Numbered from the stretch's first letter, positions 54,021 through 63,349 are shown. The stretch is 64,000 nt of DNA from Pedobacter sp. Leaf250 (GCF_920984735.1 NZ_CAKLBU010000017.1:1-64000); one strand, 5' to 3'. Numbers and translations: made by a program. Notes: generated by a model from the letters alone, not told the origin.

Positions 54021-54852
54021 ATTTTTCGGCGCTATCAGCTAAAAAAACGACATTTTTCTATGAAATTCTGTGGGTGAAAAAATTTAATTCTCCAAAAATT
54101 ATATTCCTTTCTCCAAAAAGCAATATTAACATAATTGGAGGCGAGTTTGAGAATCTCCCTTTTAAGCGCTGTGATTGAAATCCAGCACGATTTTTTTCAC
54201 AAAGGAATTTGTGAAAAATTTTAATTCTCTCCAGAATCTTCACGCTAATATGATTGGGAACCAGTGTGAGAAGATTTTATGTTGCTTGTGTAAACTTTAA
54301 TGATAAATTTTAGAAGTCTTCAAGGGTACATTGCCACTTACCATTACAATCTCACAAAACGGTCGATTTTTGATAGGGCTTAAAGATTTCCTGTTAGTTA
54401 TTGTCTCACAAAACGAACATTCAATGTCAAATCTTTTGATACATATATAAAGATACTTTTAGTCACCCTAAATCTCTTGCTAAATATTTCTTAATGAGTT
54501 CATGATAATTAGCAGAATTGGGATGGTTAAATATACACCATTATGTAAAAACAAACTATCAACTACTCTAGCCAATTAGTTCATTTTTTTGCTTGATTAT
54601 CGCTTTTATAGTATTTCATTCGAAATTTGTTTGGAAAAATGCCGAATAAGATTGGTTATCAATTATTTCTAAGTTGAGTTGGGTTAATCAATCAACAAAA
54701 TTTTTGCGTAAAACGCCTGAAGAGGCAAGTGAAATTAATTTTTTGCTGTTATTTTTTCGGGATAAATTAATATGTGGTTAGATGCTTTCAGGGACTCTTT
54801 TGAATTCCTTTGCTTTTATTTTTTAGTATGATCTAGCTTTAAGTCGGGAAAA
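54021..54852. other. Gene-free stretch with imperfect repeats
   Basis: No gene is visible. Two related paragraphs begin GTGAAAAAATTTAATTCTCC (54073) and GTGAAAAATTTTAATTCTCTCC (54211), each followed after 40-60 bases by an ATAATTGG or ATGATTGGG phrase. The word TCTCACAAAACG occurs at 54350 and 54404 and returns beyond the OLD gene at 57189. Confidence 0.45.
54401..54435. repeat. Left copy of the direct repeat flanking the OLD-type gene
   Basis: TTGTCTCACAAAACGAAC is identical over 18 bases to the sequence at 57186-57203, and the similarity continues to a shared TCAAATC with small changes, about 33 bases in all. The two copies are in the same orientation and enclose only the OLD-type gene. 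Confidence 0.7.
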
Positions 54853-56916
54853 TTAAAGGCTTTCAGTTACCTTAACCCGCCCCTTGATTTTAATGAAATT
54901 GTAGAGTTCCCGGATGATCCGGTCGAGTGCAGGTGTTTCCATCAGGTCAGCCCAGCTATAGGTTCCTTTTATGATCTGTTCATAAACATACTGAGAGAGT
55001 TTTGATTTATAATCACTTTTTAAAGTTCCGCCAGATTTAGCCTGGATGACAACTTTTTTTCCTTTCTTTTTAACGCCGTTGAAAATAATACCCATTTTGT
55101 CTGTGACGTTTGTGATTGGAAATATTGGATTGACACTAATGGGGTCACAACCCAGGTGGTTCAAAAGGAAGTCTTTCAGGATTTTATCAGGAATAATGTT
55201 TTCAATTTCAGGGAGATCAGTCTGTTCATATCTGAAATTTGGCCTATTGATTTTGCTGTATTTTTCATGTCTTAAGGGATCAAAGTCATTGTCTGCCAAT
55301 AGAAATACATTGGAGTTGATGAAATAGGCCGCGATGTTATCATCCCCTTTCTTATCAAAATCGTAATGGACAAGGTTTTTGCCGCCATATTCCACAAAGC
55401 TGTAGTCGTATCCTTCGCTGGGAATGAAATCATCCTGTTCCAGTGTTTTGCAAAAAGCATTCAGGAAAGCCCGGAGGTAGAAACGGTCGGTCACCCCTTC
55501 AACCCAGACGCTACAGTTAGTAATGAGTACCGAGGTATTCATCACCCCAAGCAGCTCTAAAGTCTGGTATTCGTTCTGGCTGAAATGTGAGATATTGGAA
55601 GCTTTTTCATCCCTTTTTGAAAAAACGAATATTGCAGGGTCACTGCCGGATAAAAAGGATTCAGAAAGGATGTGGTTGGAATGGGTATTGATGAAATAAC
55701 GCAGGTTTTTGTTTTTCAGGTATTCATTCTGGGTAATTGCCCGGATAAATATGTTTTGAAAACCCGGGTGGAGGTTATTTTCAGGTTCATCAATGCATAT
55801 CCATTGCAGAGGGGATGCAGTGAAAATGGGGAAAAGCAGGTTAATGATTGCCTGTACGCCTTCACCCAGGTCATGCATGTAAACATTTTCGATTTCGCCC
55901 GGTATACTTATTTTTATCCCATCACTTTCATTCCCTTTTTTTCTGTAAGGAATGATGTGGATGTCTTCTGAACCAAAAAAAGTGGTGCCAATGAACTTTT
56001 CAAAAGCGTGAAAATTCCGGATGTCTTCGCGGTTACCGTTCCTTGCCAGATCAATTTTCTCATATAGTTTAAGGCCGGTTTCTATCTGCACCCTTATTTC
56101 ATCACTTTTAAAGTAGTTCTCTCTGATGGTTTCCTGATATATATCAGTTCCGTTTGTTCCGCTAAGTTTTCTGGAGGTACGCAGCGCAGGGATATATAAA
56201 GTGTTTTTGGTGTATTTATGAATGATGAGGCTTTCGTAGTGATCTGACCATGCTTTGATTTTCTCAATACAGCTAATTAATTCAGCAAGATTTATAATTT
56301 CATTACCAAGTACATGATGTGGGAAGTTACCGACAAGGTACTGGAAGAGGTTATCTTGTGGGTAAGAATTTTTGTGAACAATCTTGTTCCCATGATTGCT
56401 GAAATGTTTATACAGATAAAGCATTGCCCTTGAAAGGATATTAAGGGTTTTTAATTTATAAACTCCAGTGTCAAAATTTGCCTCGTCGAGTGCCGTCTGA
56501 TACGATTGTGTGATCGACTTGATAAGCTCGGCCAGATTTTCTGCAACTAATGTTTTCCTGTCAGCGCTGCTGTTTTGTAAGTAGTTTGATATGATTGCAG
56601 ATTCTTCATTGCTGAGGGAAACTGGATCAAACTGGATGAGGCCAACTCCAAAATCTTTTGAAACTTCTGTTAGTTCATCTATCAATTCCCCTGCTTTATG
56701 GATTTGCTGGTTAATGTCAGTAGCAGATTCAATTATTACCTTGTGTGAAATACGGATAATAGTGCGCATAAACCTGCTTTTACGGGTATTGTTAGCACCA
56801 ACTATGATGTTGAGGTCTTTTATGCCACCTAAAAAAAGTGACTGGTTGTTCCCGCTGTAAAATTCCTCTACTTTTGGGTTGGATTCTGAATGGTCTAAGA
56901 GTCTAAGGTTGTGCAT
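54853..56916 (-). CDS. OLD-family ATPase with TOPRIM nuclease domain
   Basis: The 687-residue protein has an N-terminal ABC/SMC-like ATPase and a C-terminal TOPRIM domain. Walker A is IIVGANNTRKSRFMRT (G40-S47), in which the usual glycine before lysine is arginine (NTRKS). The signature and Walker B region is LQWICIDEPENNLHPGFQNI, with the downstream H-loop FINTHSNHIL. The TOPRIM part shows SVWVEGVTDRFYLRAFL (catalytic glutamate) and VFLLADNDFDPL (DxD). OLD proteins are phage-defence nucleases, alone or with a partner. The gene stands alone between two direct repeats, so it looks like a single-gene defence cassette that inserted as a unit. Confidence 0.82.
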   Translation of the reverse strand: MHNLRLLDHSESNPKVEEFYSGNNQSLFLGGIKDLNIIVGANNTRKSRFMRTIIRISHKVIIESATDINQQIHKAGELIDELTEVSKDFGVGLIQFDPVSLSNEESAIISNYLQNSSADRKTLVAENLAELIKSITQSYQTALDEANFDTGVYKLKTLNILSRAMLYLYKHFSNHGNKIVHKNSYPQDNLFQYLVGNFPHHVLGNEIINLAELISCIEKIKAWSDHYESLIIHKYTKNTLYIPALRTSRKLSGTNGTDIYQETIRENYFKSDEIRVQIETGLKLYEKIDLARNGNREDIRNFHAFEKFIGTTFFGSEDIHIIPYRKKGNESDGIKISIPGEIENVYMHDLGEGVQAIINLLFPIFTASPLQWICIDEPENNLHPGFQNIFIRAITQNEYLKNKNLRYFINTHSNHILSESFLSGSDPAIFVFSKRDEKASNISHFSQNEYQTLELLGVMNTSVLITNCSVWVEGVTDRFYLRAFLNAFCKTLEQDDFIPSEGYDYSFVEYGGKNLVHYDFDKKGDDNIAAYFINSNVFLLADNDFDPLRHEKYSKINRPNFRYEQTDLPEIENIIPDKILKDFLLNHLGCDPISVNPIFPITNVTDKMGIIFNGVKKKGKKVVIQAKSGGTLKSDYKSKLSQYVYEQIIKGTYSWADLMETPALDRIIRELYNFIKIKGRVKVTESL

Positions 56917-57222
56917 GCGTAATTCGGAAAGTTATTGGGCATAATCTAAGGATTATTGATGTAAAGAGAAAATAATTATCAATCTTGATATCCTGATACA
57001 TAAACGGACTATTGTATGATTTCATGAATCTTTTTCCATCTCCTGAATATGTTGGTAAACGAAATACCACAGTAAATATGCCTCAATCGATATGAATAGC
57101 GGAGCCTCAATACTAAGTAATTCCTAGGACTTTATCATATCGTCGAGTAGGTTCAGGTGGATTAGCTGATCCAGTAATACGGCTTTTGTCTCACAAAACG
57201 AACGCATTAAATATCAAATCGA
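56917..57222. other. Gene-free stretch before the OLD-type gene
   Basis: The stretch must hold the OLD-type gene's promoter. Apart from the direct repeat at its right edge I see no gene, hairpin or consensus promoter box. Confidence 0.35.
57186..57220. repeat. Right copy of the direct repeat flanking the OLD-type gene
   Basis: This copy begins TTGTCTCACAAAACGAAC and lies immediately downstream of the stop codon of the 342-residue gene. Its partner is at 54401-54435. Confidence 0.7.
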
Positions 57223-58251
57223 TCACTTAAACTTTATAGGCTTTGTAAGCTTCACTTCTCTTCCAGGTAACATTTCTTCGATAATATCTGAAACTCGTTT
57301 TCCATAAATCCGTTGCCAACCTTCATAAACCGAAGGCTCTGTATGAGGATTGAGTAGAATATGACGGTATCTGGTAATTGATTGCTTGGTTAATTTTTTC
57401 TTTTTTGAAATCTTCAGCATGTTATAAAGAAAATTCGCTACAGCATTTTTCGTTGCCCTCAGCATTTCTGGCGTTTCTAAAAGACCGAGTTCATTTAGCA
57501 AAATCAACGCGAACATATCGTTGTGAACTTCTTCAGAATCATCATCATTCAAAACGTAAAGCAAAGAATTATCTTCCTTCAATTGCTTATTTTCCTTCCT
57601 CAAATCTCCTGTCTCTTGCAAAAGAAGATCCTCAAAGTTGTTTTGCTGGCTTGTAAGCTTAATCTTTAATAAATCAATCTCTTTTCCTAATGCCGATACT
57701 TCAGCTTGAAGATCCATAATTTTTTTTGCTTCAGCATTTTCATAAAAATCAATAACTGAATGATAGTGATCTAATAGAAGCTCTTTGATTTTATGGTTAG
57801 CAGAAGAGTTGATTACGATTACGTCATCCCTTTCACCTTTGGCCCATGGATAATTAACAACAATATCCTTATCGAAAAGAATTTCAATTTCACTTCTAAA
57901 TTTCTTCAAAAAATCTGCTGAAACCTCGTATCTTACATTTCGAACAGCAGGATCTACTTCGACTGGGTCAAAATCTGTGAGCTTAGTGATCATTGATTGT
58001 ATTTGAGCTATTATTTTTTGACGATTATAGCTGCTTATTTCAAGCTCATAAAGAGACCTAATTAAATCACCTAGTTGATCACCTAAAATATTGACGTAAA
58101 AAGAAATCCACTGTGGCAATGAAAAGGTTGCCTTTGTTGAGAAAAATATTGTTTCACTCCAGTTATTTCCTCCATCAGAACTTAAGAATTGTTCACCAAA
58201 CGTTAGGATCCTGTCTAAAAGGCCATTGACTCTTTCATTATTACTCTGCAT
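57223..58251 (-). CDS. Unknown coiled-coil protein coupled to the integrase
   Basis: I do not recognise this 342-residue protein. The N-terminal 180 residues are helical and contain an aromatic segment (SLPQWISFYVNILGDQLGDL). A coiled coil follows at about residues 183-230 (MDLQAEVSALGKEIDLLKIK). The C-terminal 60 residues are basic (KISKKKKLTKQSITRYRHIL) and end in the GKRVSDIIEEMLPGREVKL motif that recurs in the broken copy at 53885. The gene overlaps the integrase stop by 11 bases and is therefore co-translated with it. A role in recombination or excision control is plausible, but is inference from position. Confidence 0.65.
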   Translation of the reverse strand: MQSNNERVNGLLDRILTFGEQFLSSDGGNNWSETIFFSTKATFSLPQWISFYVNILGDQLGDLIRSLYELEISSYNRQKIIAQIQSMITKLTDFDPVEVDPAVRNVRYEVSADFLKKFRSEIEILFDKDIVVNYPWAKGERDDVIVINSSANHKIKELLLDHYHSVIDFYENAEAKKIMDLQAEVSALGKEIDLLKIKLTSQQNNFEDLLLQETGDLRKENKQLKEDNSLLYVLNDDDSEEVHNDMFALILLNELGLLETPEMLRATKNAVANFLYNMLKISKKKKLTKQSITRYRHILLNPHTEPSVYEGWQRIYGKRVSDIIEEMLPGREVKLTKPIKFK

Positions 58252-59611
58252 ACTTAGTGTCCTTTATCTTATCTTCCTGAAACCTTTTATTAACCGCGTC
58301 TAAAATAGTTTGGGCATTTTCTTCCGGAGTCATTCGGATATATTTCAAAAACACTGCCTCACTTTTATGCCCCGTTACTTTCATAATGGTAACTGGTGGT
58401 AGATTGTAATGTTTATACATATTAGTTGCAAATGATCTTCTAGCGGAGTGAGTCGTAACAACTGAATGAAAAGGTTGTGATACAATTTTTCTCTTACCTG
58501 CAACCGGAATGGAAATTTGAATTGGGTGAGACAACCCGGCCTTCTCTGCAATGATTTTAATATAGTCATTTAATTTCTGGTTGGTTATTGATCTCGGAAA
58601 CAGATTTTGTCCATTTATTTCATACTTATTTAAAATGTCTTTGACAACAGGTAGAAGCGGTATGGCTACGCCAACACCTGTTTTCGCAGTTTTTTCAATA
58701 TGAATAAATTCCCCTATAATTTTTGACTTCGACAAAAGCTGCGAATAATCCTGGAATCGTAAACCTGTCCAGCAGCCGATTAAAAATAAATCCCTTGCAT
58801 TATCTAGATGAGCATCTTTAGAAAGATCGACATTTTTGATTTTTTCCAGCTGTTCAACACTTAAATAGATTGCATCTGTTTCCTCTTGTGGTTTGATAAA
58901 TCTTTTTGATCTATAAATATCATTTTTATGGTACCCTAACTCTTCTGCTTCACGCATAAAAGTTTTAATATGCTTAACTACCTTTCCGAAGTAATTAAGG
59001 GAAAGCTTCCTTTCGTTGTAGACGTAATCCTGTAGATCCGAGTAAAATTTTAAATTGATATCATCAAAAGCTAGATCACTTTTCTTTCTTGCTATTAAAT
59101 AGTCACCCAACAAATTTCGGGTTCCGCCATAAGAAAGAATAGTTGCCTTTGAAAAAGATTGCCCTTTAGATAAACCGCTCAATTTAACTCTTTGATTTGA
59201 CTTAGTTTTCTCAACGATCAAGTCGATGAAATTAATGAAAGAGCGATCTATCAATTCTAATACTTCCTCCTCACCATTTATTTTTTTAACCAGTTGAATT
59301 TTAAATTTAACTTTATCAGGATAATTGTTGTGTTGATTTACGTAACCTCTGAAGTCTTGTTCAATAAGGGCACGCATACTCGATAGCTTATCCAAATAAA
59401 TGGACGCCTCAAAATTTGATAACCCCTTTATGCCAGTAATTGGTTTTTCCTTATTTACATTCCACTTTGAGGGCAAGATTTTTAAACCTGTAGCGATTTT
59501 GATCACAGGCTTACCATTATATTCAATAAAGCAGGTGATAGGGGTGACAGATTCTGATTCCGAATCCCTGAGTCTAAAATGGATGCTGCAATCAGCTTTA
59601 GTGGCTCTCAT
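58241..59611 (-). CDS. Island B tyrosine recombinase
   Basis: The 456-residue protein has an N-terminal arm-binding region (FRLRDSESESVTPITCFIEY), a SAM-like core-binding domain, and a catalytic domain. Visible are the box I arginine in IGCWTGLRFQDYSQLL, HSARRSFATN (HxxR), VTGHKSEAVFLKYI with the histidine and the nucleophilic tyrosine. I choose the ATG at 59611 because a longer frame (from 59698) would translate the arm-site repeats (KYHEKYHQ). The gene lies 190 bases from the tRNA gene, transcribed away from it, as expected for an enzyme that integrates island B at the tRNA-Arg 3' end. It overlaps the downstream coiled-coil gene by 11 bases. Confidence 0.9.
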   Translation of the reverse strand: MRATKADCSIHFRLRDSESESVTPITCFIEYNGKPVIKIATGLKILPSKWNVNKEKPITGIKGLSNFEASIYLDKLSSMRALIEQDFRGYVNQHNNYPDKVKFKIQLVKKINGEEEVLELIDRSFINFIDLIVEKTKSNQRVKLSGLSKGQSFSKATILSYGGTRNLLGDYLIARKKSDLAFDDINLKFYSDLQDYVYNERKLSLNYFGKVVKHIKTFMREAEELGYHKNDIYRSKRFIKPQEETDAIYLSVEQLEKIKNVDLSKDAHLDNARDLFLIGCWTGLRFQDYSQLLSKSKIIGEFIHIEKTAKTGVGVAIPLLPVVKDILNKYEINGQNLFPRSITNQKLNDYIKIIAEKAGLSHPIQISIPVAGKRKIVSQPFHSVVTTHSARRSFATNMYKHYNLPPVTIMKVTGHKSEAVFLKYIRMTPEENAQTILDAVNKRFQEDKIKDTKYAE

Positions 59612-59670
59612 AGAATTGAATTTTATGAAAGTTACGAAACTGATATCAAAAAAGAAAAATTGGTGGTACT

Positions 59671-59713
59671 TTTCGTGGTACTTTTTCTCTATTTTCATTG
59701 AATTTCGTGGTAC
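59671..59713. repeat. Arm-type TTTCGTGGTAC motifs, right end of island B
   Basis: Two exact copies of the 11-base word lie 32 bases apart (three helical turns), with a related GGTGGTACTT just before the first. The same word is found once at the left end of the island (23217-23227). They lie between the integrase start and the attachment core. Confidence 0.65.
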
Positions 59714-59754
59714 CTTATTTTTCAGCTAAAAACAAAAAGCGCCCTTAAATACGC

Positions 59755-59780
59755 AAAAAAGGGGTTTTTTGAACCCCTTT
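59755..59780 (-). terminator. Terminator of the metG-tRNA-Arg transcript
   Basis: A perfect 9-bp inverted repeat, AAAGGGGTT with AACCCCTTT around a 5-base loop, is followed on the minus strand by a run of six T residues. It lies 23 bases after the tRNA gene on the minus strand and inside the right end of island B. Confidence 0.8.
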
Positions 59781-59800
59781 GAATTTTAATGAATGTTAAA

Positions 59801-59817
59801 AAGTGGTCCCGACGAGA
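59801..59817. other. Right attachment site of island B within tRNA-Arg
   Basis: AAGTGGTCCCGACGAGA covers the discriminator base, the 3' acceptor strand and the end of the T arm of tRNA-Arg. The identical 17 bases recur at 23155-23171. Confidence 0.85.
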
Positions 59818-59875
59818 ATCGAACTCATATCTAAAGTTTAGGAAACTTCTATTCTATCCGTTGAACTACGGGACC
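59804..59875 (-). tRNA. tRNA-Arg (anticodon CCT)
   Basis: The 72-base gene folds as a cloverleaf. The acceptor stem is GGTCCCG with CGGGACC and discriminator A. The anticodon stem is GAAGT with ACTTT around the loop TTCCTAA, giving anticodon CCT (arginine, AGG codons). The T arm is ATGAG-TTCGATT-CTCGT. CCA is not encoded. It lies 9 bases after the metG stop on the same strand and may share its transcript. Its 3' end is the integration target of both islands and remains intact. Confidence 0.95.
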
Positions 59876-59884
59876 AATGGTTTT

Positions 59885-61993
59885 TTACTTAATTATACTT
59901 CCCTCTTGAAATTTTTCTACAGGTGCAACAAAAGTAAGTTTTCCTTCTGAATTTTCAGCCATTAAAATCATGCCTTGCGATAAAATTCCTTTGATTTCGC
60001 GGGGGGCCAGATTTACAATCATGCTTACTTGTTTGCCTACAATATCTTCAGGTTTATAATATTCGGCAATTCCAGATACAACAGTCCGTTCATCAATACC
60101 TGTATTTACTGTAAGCTTCAGTAGTTTCTTGGTTTTCTCTACTTTTTCTGCAGCTACTATGGTTGCTACCCGAATATCCATCGCAGAGAAATCGTCGAAA
60201 TTAATATTTTCTTTTGCTGGAGTAGCCACCACAGAACCGGCTGCATTACTGGCTTTACTTTGATTTAATTTTTCAATCTGAAAATCGATTTCAGCATCTT
60301 CAATCTTTTCGAAAAGCAATACACCTTCACCAATTTGATGTCCACGTTTAAGTAAACTCACACTACCGGCATCATCCCAATCGTGACCGCCATTTTGCAG
60401 CATTTTCATTAACTTTTCTGCTGTAAATGGTAAAAATGGCTCTATTAAAATCTGAACGTTTGCAGCAATTTGCAGCGAAAGATGCAGAATGGTGCGTACG
60501 CGGTCTTCATCAGTTTTGATTAATTTCCATGGTTCTGTTTCCGCTAAGTATTTATTGCCTAAACGGGCCACATTCATCACCTCTGCTAATGCTTCTCTAA
60601 AACGATAGTTTTCGATAGATGCAGCAATTTTTCCAGGATAATCTGCCAGTTCATCAATTACGGCCTGATCAACAGCTGTAATTTCCATACAGGTTGGAAT
60701 CACACCGTTGAAATATTTATGGGTAAGCACCACAACACGATTTACAAAATTACCAAGAATCGCTACCAGTTCGTTGTTATTTCTGGCCTGAAAATCCTTC
60801 CAGGTAAAATCATTATCTTTTGTTTCTGGAGCCGTTGCGGTTAATACATAACGCAATACATCCTGTTTTCCTTCAAACTCACGCAGGTATTCGTTTAACC
60901 AAACTGCCCAGTTTTTTGAGGTGGATATTTTCTGTCCTTCCAGATTCAAAAACTCATTCGCAGGCACATTATCTGCTAAAGTATATTCTCCATGTGCCAT
61001 TAACATGGCAGGGAAAATAATACAATGGAAAACGATATTATCCTTCCCGATAAAATGAACCAGTTTGGTTTCATCGCTTTTCCAATATTCTTCCCAACCA
61101 CACTTATCACTTTCGTAATTGTTGATGTAATATTCCTCAGCTTTCGGATTCCATACATCAAGCTTGGCATAATTGCAAAGTTCTTTTGTTGCAGAAATAT
61201 ATCCGATCGGCGCATCGAACCATACATAAAGCACTTTACCTTCGGCATCGCGAAGGGGCACACGCACTCCCCAATCCAAATCGCGGGTCATGGCACGAGG
61301 CTGCAAACCTGCATTTAACCAGCTTTGGCATTGGCCATAAACATTTGGCCGCCATTCTTTATGGCTTTCGATATAAGTTCTTAAGCGTTCTTCGTATTGA
61401 TCTAATGGCAAAAACCAATTTTTGGTTTCTTTTAAAATAGGCTTATCTCCCGAAAGGGTAGATTTAGGATTGATTAAATCGGTAGCGTTTAAGGTAGAGC
61501 CACAGTTTTCGCACTGATCGCCATAGGCATTTTCATTGCCGCATTTTGGACAAGTCCCGGTGATGTATCGATCGGCCAAAAACTGTTTAGCCGTTGGATC
61601 GTAATATTGCTCGGTAATTTCTTCGGTAAAAACACCCTTATCATAAAGTTTTTTAAAGAAATCGGATGCAGTTTGGTGATGTGTTTGAGATGAAGTGCGA
61701 TGATAAATATCAAAGGAAACACCAAACTCTTTAAAAGAATCGCCGATTATTTTATGGTATTTATCTACCACTTCCTGTGGCGTAATTCCTTCTCGTTTGG
61801 CCTTTAAAGTAATGGGCACACCGTTTTCATCCGATCCACAGATGAATTTCACATCACGCTTGTTCGATCGAAGGTAACGGGCATAAATATCAGCAGGAAT
61901 GTAAACACCAGCAAGGTGCCCAATGTGTACCGGTCCATTGGTATATGGAAGTGCTGCCGTTACGGTATATCTTTTTATTTTACTATTATCCAA
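59885..61993 (-). CDS. metG: Methionyl-tRNA synthetase
   Basis: The class I synthetase signature is [18 protein letters not shown] with HIGH, the zinc knuckle is [19 protein letters not shown], and the KMSKS-like loop is KISTSKNW. The C-terminus is an EMAP/tRNA-binding OB fold ([20 protein letters not shown], then SQGMILMAE), as is usual in Bacteroidota. The enzyme charges tRNA-Met in the cytosol. No ATG lies at the expected start; I choose the TTG at 61993 ([17 protein letters not shown]), which sits just after a good -7 box. The frame is open further upstream to 62080, but that would overlap the divergent neighbour's promoter. The product would have 702 residues. Confidence 0.93.
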   Translation of the reverse strand: MDNSKIKRYTVTAALPYTNGPVHIGHLAGVYIPADIYARYLRSNKRDVKFICGSDENGVPITLKAKREGITPQEVVDKYHKIIGDSFKEFGVSFDIYHRTSSQTHHQTASDFFKKLYDKGVFTEEITEQYYDPTAKQFLADRYITGTCPKCGNENAYGDQCENCGSTLNATDLINPKSTLSGDKPILKETKNWFLPLDQYEERLRTYIESHKEWRPNVYGQCQSWLNAGLQPRAMTRDLDWGVRVPLRDAEGKVLYVWFDAPIGYISATKELCNYAKLDVWNPKAEEYYINNYESDKCGWEEYWKSDETKLVHFIGKDNIVFHCIIFPAMLMAHGEYTLADNVPANEFLNLEGQKISTSKNWAVWLNEYLREFEGKQDVLRYVLTATAPETKDNDFTWKDFQARNNNELVAILGNFVNRVVVLTHKYFNGVIPTCMEITAVDQAVIDELADYPGKIAASIENYRFREALAEVMNVARLGNKYLAETEPWKLIKTDEDRVRTILHLSLQIAANVQILIEPFLPFTAEKLMKMLQNGGHDWDDAGSVSLLKRGHQIGEGVLLFEKIEDAEIDFQIEKLNQSKASNAAGSVVATPAKENINFDDFSAMDIRVATIVAAEKVEKTKKLLKLTVNTGIDERTVVSGIAEYYKPEDIVGKQVSMIVNLAPREIKGILSQGMILMAENSEGKLTFVAPVEKFQEGSIIK

Positions 61994-62013
61994 AACAATT
62001 TTTATTAATTTGG

Positions 62014-62021
62014 CAAAGATA
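62014..62021 (-). promoter_or_regulatory. -7 promoter box for metG
   Basis: On the minus strand TATCTTTG is an exact TAnnTTTG box, 20 bases before the proposed TTG start. It supports the TTG as start codon because the transcript would begin about 14 bases before it. Confidence 0.5.
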
Positions 62022-62033
62022 AGTGTTTTAAAG

Positions 62034-62933
62034 ATGATTAAGCAGCCCCCGTATTTAAAAAAAGGAGATAAGATAGCCATTGTTTGTCCGGCGAAGAAAT
62101 TACCTAAACCTATTGATCATGCCATCGGTATATTAGAAAGCTGGGGTTTGGAAGTAATCATTGGCGAAAGTGTTTATGCCAGTCACCACCAGTTTGCCGG
62201 AACGGATAAACTAAGAACCCATGATATTCAGCGCTTTCTGGACGATTCATCTATAAAAGCAATCATCTGCGGTCGTGGCGGTTACGGTACAATCCGGATT
62301 ATTGATGAGTTAGATTTTACTGAATTTGAGCAAAACCCAAAATGGTTTATCGGTTTTAGTGATGTTACGATTTTATTATCGCACATTATTGCGCAAACGC
62401 GAATACAGTGTATGCATGCACAAATGCCATATACATTTGAAGAATCTACACCCGAAGCATTATCATCCTTAAAAAAAACACTCTTTGGAGATAAACCGAG
62501 TTATCAATATTCAAGTGAGTTTACCAATCGATCGGGTTTAGTCAAAGGAATTTTAATTGGGGGCAATTTAACCTTAATTGCCATGGTTCAGGGCTCTGTA
62601 TCAGAAATGGATTTCGATCATAAAATTTTATTCCTAGAAGATGTTGGCGAACAGGAATACAGCATAGACCGTATGCTTAGAATGTTAAAACGTGCCGGAA
62701 AATTAAAAAACCTGAACGGCTTAATCATTGGTGCATTTAATGAAATAAAAGAAGAAAAAATTTCTTTCGGACAAACTGCAGAACAAGTGATTTGGGATAT
62801 TGTAAAAGAATATGACTACCCGGTTTGCTTCAACTTTCCTACCGGACATATTGACAATAACCTCAGTATGGTTTTAGGTGCAGAGGTAGAATTAACAATA
62901 GATAAAAACAAGGTTCAATTTAAATATTTATAG
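62034..62933 (+). CDS. ldcA: LD-carboxypeptidase (peptidase family S66)
   Basis: The protein starts [20 protein letters not shown] at the ATG at 62034; a longer frame upstream overlaps metG and reads as non-coding. The S66 features are [28 protein letters not shown] with the nucleophilic serine, [17 protein letters not shown] with the glutamate, and [11 protein letters not shown] with the histidine of the Ser-Glu-His triad. The enzyme removes the terminal D-alanine from murein tetrapeptides during cell-wall recycling and works in the cytoplasm. The 299-residue length is normal. The DoxX gene starts one base after its stop. Confidence 0.9.
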   Translation: MIKQPPYLKKGDKIAIVCPAKKLPKPIDHAIGILESWGLEVIIGESVYASHHQFAGTDKLRTHDIQRFLDDSSIKAIICGRGGYGTIRIIDELDFTEFEQNPKWFIGFSDVTILLSHIIAQTRIQCMHAQMPYTFEESTPEALSSLKKTLFGDKPSYQYSSEFTNRSGLVKGILIGGNLTLIAMVQGSVSEMDFDHKILFLEDVGEQEYSIDRMLRMLKRAGKLKNLNGLIIGAFNEIKEEKISFGQTAEQVIWDIVKEYDYPVCFNFPTGHIDNNLSMVLGAEVELTIDKNKVQFKYL

Positions 62934-62934
62934 C

Positions 62935-63342
62935 ATGGCAATTTTTGATAGTTTAGGCAAATACCGCAACACAGGATTATTAATTCTACGCGTTGGCTTA
63001 GGCGTAATGTTTATCATTCACGGTTTTCCAAAATTAGCTGGCGGTCCATCTGGCTGGGCAGGTTTGGGTGGCAGTATGAAAGTGGTAGGTATAGATTTCT
63101 TACCTGTATTTTGGGGCTTTATGGCTGCTGCAACTGAAACATTTGGAGGTTTCTTATTAATTGTTGGATTATTTTTTCGCCCTGCATGCATGTTATTGGT
63201 TTTTACTATGATAATTGCTGCATTAGTACATTATGGAAAAGGCGATGGTTTGAAAGGTGCGAGCCATGCCATTGAATTGGGCATTGTATTTTTTAGCTTA
63301 ATTTTTATTGGGCCAGGAAAATACAGTGTGGATAAGCGATGA
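62935..63342 (+). CDS. DoxX-family membrane protein
   Basis: The 135-residue protein has four hydrophobic helices: GLLILRVGLGVMFIIHGFPK (with the family HGFPKL motif), FLPVFWGFMAAATETFGGFL, FFRPACMLLVFTMIIAALVH and AIELGIVFFSLIFIGPGKYS. DoxX proteins are small inner-membrane proteins related to quinol oxidase subunits; their function is mostly undefined. It starts one base after the LD-carboxypeptidase stop codon, so the two are coupled. Confidence 0.9.
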   Translation: MAIFDSLGKYRNTGLLILRVGLGVMFIIHGFPKLAGGPSGWAGLGGSMKVVGIDFLPVFWGFMAAATETFGGFLLIVGLFFRPACMLLVFTMIIAALVHYGKGDGLKGASHAIELGIVFFSLIFIGPGKYSVDKR

Positions 63343-63349
63343 TATAAAA

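Larger units (their letters stand above)
23155..59817. mobile_element. Mobilizable integrative defence element, island B
   Basis: The 36.7-kb element is bounded by a perfect 17-bp direct repeat of the tRNA-Arg 3' end. It has its own tyrosine recombinase just inside the right end and a complete mobilization module (relaxase, MobC, candidate oriT) with RepA-like and BT4734-like proteins in its middle. No type IV secretion genes are present, so it would be mobilized by another conjugative element. The words TTTCGTGGTAC near both ends are likely arm sites. Nearly all cargo looks like defence. Confidence 0.8.

Noticed and set aside
59611..59698. N-terminal extension of the island B integrase
   Set aside because: The 29 extra codons translate the TTTCGTGGTAC arm-site repeats; the ATG at 59611 gives a normal integrase N-terminus.
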